From the NCBI GenBank assembly GCA_910584865.1, contig CAJUCE010000067.1, positions 1 through 10,106 of the forward strand: DNA of 10,106 nt. Direction: 5' to 3'. Shown here piece by piece: positions 5,894 to 10,106 of the stretch (position 1 is its first letter; every line of letters starts with the position of its first letter). The notes beneath the pieces were generated by a model. The model saw nothing but the letters and a program-made list of their open reading frames with translations. It was not told the DNA's origin and made no database searches. Origin of the DNA: an uncultured Acetatifactor sp. Its GTDB lineage: Bacteria > Bacillota > Clostridia > Lachnospirales > Lachnospiraceae. The position numbers and the translations under genes are program-made.

Positions 5894-5950
5894 GCATCAT
5901 CCCGTCCTGAAACCCTATGCCCAGGCCTTGGGTAGCGGACGGGATGATGC
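5894..5950 (+). other. Perfect 14-bp stem-loop between the transporter genes
   Basis: GCATCATCCCGTCC (5894-5907) is perfectly complementary to GGACGGGATGATGC (5937-5950). The 29-nt loop has its own pairing potential (ACCC with GGGT, CCCA with TGGG). No T-run follows and the permease ribosome binding site begins 11 nt later, so it is not a standard terminator. It may set the ATPase:permease ratio through mRNA processing or stability, or be a small inserted palindrome. Confidence 0.8.
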
Positions 5951-5977
5951 GGAACTGGAATAGGAGGTATATAATAA

Positions 5978-8113
5978 ATGAGCAGATCAATGTCACTGAT
6001 GCCCCGTATGGCGGCAAACAATATACGGAAAAACGGTTCCGTCTACTTCCCCTACATCGGGGTCAGCGTTTTTGCCATGTTTACGTTCTTTGTGTTCGGG
6101 CTGATCCTGAAAAACGACATCATATGGACGCTTCCCAAGGGAGCTTACGCCGTGATGCTGATACAGATCGGCTACGTCCTTCTGGGGCTGATCATGCTGC
6201 CCTTCCTTTACTACACTAACAGCTTCCTGATCAAGAGAAGGAAAAGGGAACTGGGACTGTACAGCGTACTGGGACTGGAGAAAAAACACATCGGCATTAT
6301 GATGCTCTGGGAAAGCCTGTTCCTCTACTGCATCGTGATGGTGGGGGCCATCGCCCTGGGACTTTTGTTTTCCAGGCTGATCTTCCTGCTCCTGCTGAAC
6401 CTGGCGAAGATGCCTGTGGATGTCACTTTCATGGTGAAACCGGGAGCCGTTGTGAACACACTGGTTTTTTATGCCTTTGTGATGGGGCTGAATCTCTTCG
6501 TGAACCTGGTTCAGGTGGGAAAATCCAACCCGGTGGAGCTGATGGGGGATTCCAGGAAAGGGGAGAAGGAGCCGAAGCGGATCGGGCTCTGGAGTCTGGC
6601 AGGCCTGGCGGCTCTGGTGCTGGGTTACAGGATGGCTATCATGTCCCAGCTGGAGAGCCAGGTTTTTACGGACTTTTTCCTGGCAGTGTTCCTGGTGGTG
6701 ATGGGGACGTATTTCCTCTTTACATCGGGCAGTATCGCGTTTCTGCGGATTCTGAAGAAAAAGAAGGGATTCTATTACCGCCCGGAGAATTTTATCACTG
6801 TGTCGGGGATGCTGTACCGGATGAAGAAAAACGCGGCGAGCCTGTCCAATATCTGTGTTTTCTCCACCATGGTCATCATCACGGTGGTATGTACCGTGTC
6901 GGTGTACCTGGGGATGGAATCCATCCTGACATCAGGGTTCAGCAGGGGGTATGAGCTGAATTTTATCGGTGCGGAAAAGCCGGATGCAGGGCAGCTGAAA
7001 CAAGAAGTGCAGGCGATTGCCCAGCGGCACGGGATTAACCTGGAGGAAGAACTTGAGTATAATTGTGTAGGCATAAGAGCATACAGAAGAGAAAACAGAC
7101 TTTGTCTGGAAGGCGAGCCTTATGATTACTCGGGATGGATACATGTGTCGCTGATGACGTTGGAAGAGTACAACCGCCTGGAGCATGCGGAGGAAACCCT
7201 GCAGCCTGGTGAAGTTCTGCTCTTTTCTTCGGGCCCTGATTTCGCCGGTGAGACGGTTTCCTTTGAGGAGACGGAATATGCGGTCAAAAGGGAGCTTACC
7301 GACAGCAGCATCATTGAAAAACATACCAATAATGCCATGGGATCAGACTACATCATTGTAATGGCAGACCAGGAGGAGCTGTCCCGGATCAGCGCCGTCT
7401 ACAATGTGGACAGCAGCACGCAGGAGTCCTTTTATTACGGGTTCTGGCTGGATGTGGCGGAGCCTGCAGCAGAGGGGGAATTGGCGGCAGGGAGTCCAAT
7501 GGCGGAAGAAAATTACCTGGAAAACGAATATTCCATAGAAGGGGTGAGCACCGCGGCAGGGGAACTTTCCGGGGAAGAAGACCAAACCACGCAGGAAAAG
7601 TCCCCCGAGGAAGCGGCAATAGACGGATTTTCGGCAGAAGTAGGACAGTATGCCGCCACTCTGCCGGGATTTGCCGGGTATGTTGACCACCGGGAGAGGA
7701 TGGCGCTTGATGAGAGCATGTATGGCGGCCTGCTGTTCATCGGCATTTTTTTCGGGGCCATCTTTCTGATCTGCCTGCTGATCATTATGTATTACAAGCA
7801 GATCACCGAAGGGTTCGAGGACCAGAACAATTTCGAGATCATGCAGAAGGTGGGAATGGGGGACAGGGAAATTCGCCGGACCATCCGGAAGCAGATCAGC
7901 ATGGTGTTCGCCCTGCCCCTTGTGGGGGCGCTGTGCCATACGGCAGTGGGGATGCGGATGGTGTATATGCTGCTGGGAGCCATCGGATTCTTTGAGACGA
8001 AGCTGCTGATCACCTGTTCCCTGGGAGGCTGCATGGTGTTCGCCCTGGTATACAGCATCTGCTATAAGCGTACATCCGCGACTTACTACCGGATCGTGCG
8101 GAAGATGGGATGA
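5978..8113 (+). CDS. bceB: BceB-type ABC transporter permease (FtsX domain)
   Basis: A 711-residue inner-membrane permease, partner of the preceding ATPase. About ten membrane segments are visible, near 23-43, 58-82, 110-138, 156-178, 203-220, 230-256, 290-312, 584-606, 640-665 and 674-694. The large extracellular domain between segments seven and eight (about 313-583) is the BceB hallmark, thought to sense or bind the peptide drug and signal to a BceS kinase. The coupling-type motif RRKRELGLYSVLGLEKKHI (87-105) is FtsX-like. At 711 residues it is longer than the roughly 650 of Bacillus BceB. Much of the excess is an acidic, low-complexity stretch at about 494-548 with many Glu, Ser and Ala. 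Start ATG 5978 follows AGGAGG (5962-5967). The gene ends at a strong terminator, and no bceRS genes follow. Confidence 0.9.
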   Translation: MSRSMSLMPRMAANNIRKNGSVYFPYIGVSVFAMFTFFVFGLILKNDIIWTLPKGAYAVMLIQIGYVLLGLIMLPFLYYTNSFLIKRRKRELGLYSVLGLEKKHIGIMMLWESLFLYCIVMVGAIALGLLFSRLIFLLLLNLAKMPVDVTFMVKPGAVVNTLVFYAFVMGLNLFVNLVQVGKSNPVELMGDSRKGEKEPKRIGLWSLAGLAALVLGYRMAIMSQLESQVFTDFFLAVFLVVMGTYFLFTSGSIAFLRILKKKKGFYYRPENFITVSGMLYRMKKNAASLSNICVFSTMVIITVVCTVSVYLGMESILTSGFSRGYELNFIGAEKPDAGQLKQEVQAIAQRHGINLEEELEYNCVGIRAYRRENRLCLEGEPYDYSGWIHVSLMTLEEYNRLEHAEETLQPGEVLLFSSGPDFAGETVSFEETEYAVKRELTDSSIIEKHTNNAMGSDYIIVMADQEELSRISAVYNVDSSTQESFYYGFWLDVAEPAAEGELAAGSPMAEENYLENEYSIEGVSTAAGELSGEEDQTTQEKSPEEAAIDGFSAEVGQYAATLPGFAGYVDHRERMALDESMYGGLLFIGIFFGAIFLICLLIIMYYKQITEGFEDQNNFEIMQKVGMGDREIRRTIRKQISMVFALPLVGALCHTAVGMRMVYMLLGAIGFFETKLLITCSLGGCMVFALVYSICYKRTSATYYRIVRKMG

Positions 8114-8180
8114 GAAGGCAGCGCCGGAAGACTCTGTGGAAAAGAGGGGTTATACTGCGGAAGGGACTTTCTCAATTCTG

Positions 8181-8231
8181 AAAAGGCTATGACAAAATCG
8201 TTTTTCAATGATTGACGGTCATAGCCTTTTT
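8181..8231 (+). terminator. Strong terminator of the transporter operon
   Basis: AAAAGGCTATGAC (8181-8193) and GTCATAGCCTTTT (8218-8230) form a perfect 13-bp stem with a 24-nt loop and a T-run to 8231. The A-run on the 5' side would also allow some activity on the opposite strand. Confidence 0.88.
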
Positions 8232-8317
8232 GTATATTACCTTATGGAATGAGCTCCTGTTCCCGAAAGCGGAGAAATACCAGCAACAATATTACGTGGG
8301 TTTTGAGAATTGTTTCA

Positions 8318-8346
8318 TTGAACTGTGAGTGAACTTATGGTAGAAT
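8318..8346 (+). promoter_or_regulatory. Extended -10 promoter upstream of the metalloprotease-like gene
   Basis: TTGAAC (8318-8323), a 17-bp spacer and TAGAAT (8341-8346), preceded by TGG, give an extended -10 promoter. The next 27 bp contain GTTGAC (8347-8352) and GTCAAC (8368-8373), a 6-bp inverted repeat around a 15-bp gap that could be an operator or an initial transcript hairpin. Confidence 0.55.
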
Positions 8347-8417
8347 GTTGACTTAGAAGGACATCTGGTCAACTTCTGATTCCATGTGCGCAGGCGTACA
8401 CGGAATTATGGTAGAAT
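8335..8417 (+). repeat. 12-bp direct repeat duplicating the -10 region
   Basis: TTATGGTAGAAT occurs at 8335-8346 and again at 8406-8417, 71 bp apart. Each copy holds the extended -10 element TGGTAGAAT. The second lacks a good -35 but would start transcription about 16 nt before the ATG at 8440. This suggests either two start sites or a local duplication. Confidence 0.6.
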
Positions 8418-8439
8418 CATTTCATTAACGAAAATCTGT

Positions 8440-8997
8440 ATGCTGAATGATTGGGGCCAATTTTATATGATATACTTTATGAAACCATTGCCGGATGGCA
8501 AAATAAATACGGACAATTGGGAACCTGTTATTAAAAATCAGTGGTTTCGAAATCATTTTATGTACTTTGTTTATTGCCTTCAAGGGATGCTGCTCCTATT
8601 CTCAATCATATCTGGAGCATGGCGTTTCTCAAATGCATTTATTAAGACCGGCTTCTTTATTGGCATATTTATTATTCACGAATTCCTGCATTTGATTGTT
8701 ATCTATAAAGCCGGTGATATCAGTATTACACATTCGGTGATATTTTTTTGGATTACCAGTGGGGCAGTTCTGAACAAATTAAGGTTTTTTATTTTTATGT
8801 CTTTGCCGTTCATCGGATTAACGGTTGTCCCTGCAATAGTATGTGTGTTATTATCAGGGAAATTAAAAGATATTATGATTTATATTGCATGGGTGAATTC
8901 AATTATTGCAGGTTCTGATATCATAAATTCTATCATCATAGCAATAAAACCAAATAATGCTTCGTTTTACAGAGGTTACTATAAAACGGACTTCTAA
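8440..8997 (+). CDS. Membrane zinc-metalloprotease-like protein (DUF3267-type)
   Basis: From ATG 8440 this is a 185-residue membrane protein with about four hydrophobic segments (near 41-58, 70-88, 118-140, 145-168). HEFLH at 80-84 in the second segment is an HExxH zinc-binding and catalytic motif. The late segment AGSDIINSI (157-165) and tail FYRGYY fit the DUF3267 'putative zincin peptidase' layout, where an acidic residue in a G-S-x-D-like motif would complete the site. If active, it would cut substrates within the membrane; the target is unknown. The start is unsure: GTG 8386 extends the frame by 18 residues and ATGs at 8467 and 8479 are alternatives, none with a strong ribosome binding site. 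The gene is clearly AT-richer than its neighbours, suggesting acquisition. Confidence 0.72.
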   Translation: MLNDWGQFYMIYFMKPLPDGKINTDNWEPVIKNQWFRNHFMYFVYCLQGMLLLFSIISGAWRFSNAFIKTGFFIGIFIIHEFLHLIVIYKAGDISITHSVIFFWITSGAVLNKLRFFIFMSLPFIGLTVVPAIVCVLLSGKLKDIMIYIAWVNSIIAGSDIINSIIIAIKPNNASFYRGYYKTDF

Positions 8998-9069
8998 ATA
9001 CATAGGAGGAGTGAAGGGAAGAAGAGTTAAGGACAGGCGGGGCGGCGGGCGTAGCCCATTCATCTTGAT

Positions 9070-9092
9070 CACCTGCCAGGTGTGTTGTTTTT
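9070..9092 (+). terminator. Weak hairpin with T-rich tail after the metalloprotease gene
   Basis: CACCT (9070-9074) and AGGTG (9078-9082) pair around a 3-nt loop, followed by TGTTGTTTTT. It could end the preceding transcript weakly. Confidence 0.35.
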
Positions 9093-9389
9093 ATGAAATT
9101 CGGGAGAAAAGGAGCCTGTTGGCACGGAAGCGATATTCTGATTGACGACGGCAATGGATGAATTGTGCGCACGGCAGACGGACAGCCCTCCGCCCAATGG
9201 GAGATTCAGGTTTTGGTTACGGAGGATGTTAAGAAATATTGTCCTGGCAATGCATGACAGGGGTTTTCAAATGCACCTTATCCCTTCCAACCGTGCGGGA
9301 AATACCGGTTGTATTGTAACTGGGGATGCCATATAATGTGTATTGTCAGAAGCAGGCATTTCGCTTCTGATAAAAGGCGCATTTCTTAG
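9093..9389 (+). pseudogene. Possible interrupted reading frame with two in-frame TGA codons
   Basis: One frame from ATG 9093 reads MKFGRKGACWHGSDILIDDG, meets TGA (9159-9161), continues IVRTADGQPSAQWEIQVLVT to KKYCPGNA, meets TGA (9255-9257), then GFSNAPYPFQPCGKYRLYCN and on to TAG 9387-9389. The segments look protein-like, with Cys-, Trp- and Tyr-rich composition, whereas the other frames here look random. The likeliest reading is a small gene inactivated by two nonsense changes, perhaps also missing a good start; AGGTG at 9078-9082 is only a weak ribosome binding site. I do not recognise the family. It may also be chance non-coding sequence, and its last part overlaps hairpins of the next feature. 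Confidence 0.35.
9309..9337 (+). promoter_or_regulatory. Candidate promoter of the structured region / yccF
   Basis: A perfect TATAAT (9332-9337) lies 17 bp downstream of TTGTAT (9309-9314), a weak -35. Transcription would start near 9344, just before a series of hairpins, and could serve a small RNA, the yccF-like gene, or both. Confidence 0.45.
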
Positions 9390-9517
9390 CGCCGCGCGTC
9401 CCGGTCTTTTCCGGACAGACGGACGTAAGGAATGTCTGCAAATAACTGATACGAGTTCATAGTCATTTTCGTTGTATTTCCGGGCTTTTTCCTGAAGAAA
9501 TTGTATCAGTTATTTTT
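9344..9517 (+). ncRNA. Candidate structured RNA ending in a terminator-like stem
   Basis: Five hairpins follow the promoter in close order. TCAGAAGC (9346-9353) pairs with GCTTCTGA (9363-9370); GGCGC (9376-9380) with GCGCC (9389-9393); GTC-CGG (9398-9404, one bulged C) with CCGGAC (9411-9416); CAGAC (9416-9420) with GTCTG (9434-9438). Finally AAATAACTGATAC (9440-9452) makes a perfect 13-bp stem with GTATCAGTTATTT (9503-9515), with Ts to 9517. The 50-nt loop of the last stem contains ATTTC and GAAAT, which can form an inner hairpin. The pattern fits a free RNA of about 175 nt or a leader with an attenuator. I cannot match it to a known RNA class. Alternatively the last stem is a small palindromic mobile element. 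Confidence 0.4.
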
Positions 9518-9537
9518 CGACAATTCCTAAACATTTT

Positions 9538-9593
9538 GGCGCAGGCCTGCACAGAGAGCCTGGACAGGGAATCCTGCTGCAGGCATCAGCGCC
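9538..9593 (+). promoter_or_regulatory. Folded leader directly before the yccF-like gene
   Basis: GGCGC (9538-9542) and GCCTGC (9545-9550) pair with GCAGGC (9579-9584) and GCGCC (9589-9593), an 11-bp GC-rich stem with a 2/4-nt internal loop. An apical hairpin CAGG-GAAT-CCTG (9565-9576) sits on top. The structure ends 4 nt before the AGGAGG binding site (9598-9603), a position suited to translational control. No ligand class is recognised. Confidence 0.5.
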
Positions 9594-9608
9594 GGAGAGG
9601 AGGAAGGA

Positions 9609-9968
9609 ATGGGTTGTCTTGGCAATTTATTATGGTTTATCTGCGGAGGGTTTTTCAGCGGACTTGGATGGCTGCTTGCGGGGCTGCTCTGGTCCATTAC
9701 GATTGTGGGGATTCCCTGGGGAGTCCAGTGTTTCAAGTTCGCCAGCCTTTCTTTTTTCCCTTTCGGGAAGGAAGTGGAATACGGCGGCGGGGTGGGGTCC
9801 TTATTGCTGAACGTGCTCTGGCTTGTAGTGTCAGGGATTCCCATGGCTGTGGGCTCCGCCATTATGGGCTGCGTCCTGTGTGTGACGATTATCGGCATTC
9901 CGTTCGGCATGCAGCATTTCAAGGTTGCCAAACTGGCGCTGATGCCTTTCGGCGCCAGGGTCAGCTGA
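9609..9968 (+). CDS. yccF: YccF domain (DUF307) inner-membrane protein
   Basis: A 119-residue, very hydrophobic integral membrane protein made of two similar halves. The half-motifs are SITIVGIPWGVQCFKFASLS followed by FFPFGKEV (29-56) and CVTIIGIPFGMQHFKVAKLA followed by LMPFGARV (91-118). The shared pattern (V-G-I-P-x-G-x-Q-x-F-K, then P-F-G) is the signature of the YccF domain. Three or four hydrophobic stretches are visible (near 6-36, 64-78, 80-98). The function of YccF proteins is not established. Start ATG 9609 follows AGGAGG (9598-9603) at 5 nt. It appears to be a single-gene unit, with a structured leader upstream and a terminator directly after the stop. Confidence 0.85.
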   Translation: MGCLGNLLWFICGGFFSGLGWLLAGLLWSITIVGIPWGVQCFKFASLSFFPFGKEVEYGGGVGSLLLNVLWLVVSGIPMAVGSAIMGCVLCVTIIGIPFGMQHFKVAKLALMPFGARVS

Positions 9969-9971
9969 CGG

Positions 9972-10007
9972 GGCGGGGACAGTTACTGTGTCCCCGCCAG
10001 GTTTTTT
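9972..10007 (+). terminator. Strong terminator of the yccF-like gene
   Basis: GGCGGGGACA (9972-9981) and TGTCCCCGCC (9989-9998) form a perfect 10-bp GC-rich stem with a 7-nt loop, followed by six Ts (10002-10007), 3 nt after the stop codon. Confidence 0.92.
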
Positions 10008-10064
10008 CCGGTTACATAAACGCCTGCCAGAATCTCGCCGATTCCCGGTCCCCGAAATTATGGG

Positions 10065-10095
10065 AATACAAACCGTTAAAAGGTTTGTATTTTTT
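10065..10095 (+). terminator. Second terminator hairpin at the right edge
   Basis: AATACAAACC (10065-10074) and GGTTTGTATT (10082-10091) form a perfect 10-bp stem with a 7-nt loop and a T-run to 10095. No gene is visible between it and the previous terminator, so it is a back-up terminator or belongs to a short transcript between them. Confidence 0.75.
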
Positions 10096-10106
10096 ATATC
10101 ATTTTA

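Noticed and set aside
8957..9145. A 62-residue ORF downstream of the metalloprotease gene
   Set aside because: It overlaps the preceding gene in another frame, its composition is Arg/Lys-rich without pattern, and it lacks a properly spaced start.
9159..9257. Selenocysteine insertion at the TGA codons
   Set aside because: No convincing bacterial SECIS-type hairpin with a proper apical loop directly follows either TGA, and no selenoprotein family is recognised.
9142..9336. A 64-residue ORF in the spacer before yccF
   Set aside because: It has no ribosome binding site and no recognisable motif. The overlapping frame with two TGAs looks more protein-like.

Overview
The window looks like accessory DNA from a Gram-positive gut-type Bacillota, most likely a Lachnospiraceae-like Clostridia. 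The signs are strong AGGAGG ribosome binding sites, mid-range GC coding DNA broken by AT-rich genes, an ISLre2/UPF0236-type transposase, an antibiotic-resistance-type ABC-F protein and a BceAB-type transporter. Every gene I can support lies on the + strand. The taxon is an inference, since there is no rRNA or core marker gene here.

Layout. Positions 120-1486 hold a decayed ISLre2-family transposase broken by two frameshifts, one of them an exact 7-bp tandem duplication. A small helix-turn-helix gene (1500-1808) follows. A strong promoter (1931-1959) then starts a leader of about 470 nt before an ABC-F gene (2439-3953). The leader carries two tiny ORFs, local hairpins, a degenerate tandem array of about 23-bp period, and a hairpin that overlaps the ribosome binding site and ends in a T-run at the start codon. 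This is the layout of an inducible, attenuation-controlled resistance gene. Next come a small AT-rich orphan gene (4147-4530) with its own promoter and terminator, and the C-terminal tail of a tyrosine integrase (4612-4728), a footprint of a lost mobile element.

The second functional unit is a BceAB-type transporter: ATPase 5103-5870, a 14-bp stem-loop between the genes, permease 5978-8113, and a strong terminator at 8181-8231. A textbook BceR-type operator, CTTACA-N4-TGTAAG, lies upstream at 4754-4769. No response regulator or histidine kinase is present in the window, so the controlling two-component system should be elsewhere. The permease has an unusually acidic, low-complexity segment in its large extracellular loop.

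The last part has an AT-rich membrane zinc-metalloprotease-like gene (8440-8997), a degraded reading frame with two in-frame TGA codons (9093-9389), a run of hairpins that could be a structured RNA (about 9344-9517), and a YccF-family membrane protein (9609-9968) with a folded leader and two downstream terminators.

Taken together, two probable antibiotic or peptide defence units (ribosome protection and envelope-peptide resistance) sit between mobile-element remnants. The most unusual material is non-coding: the ABC-F leader and the 9338-9600 region.
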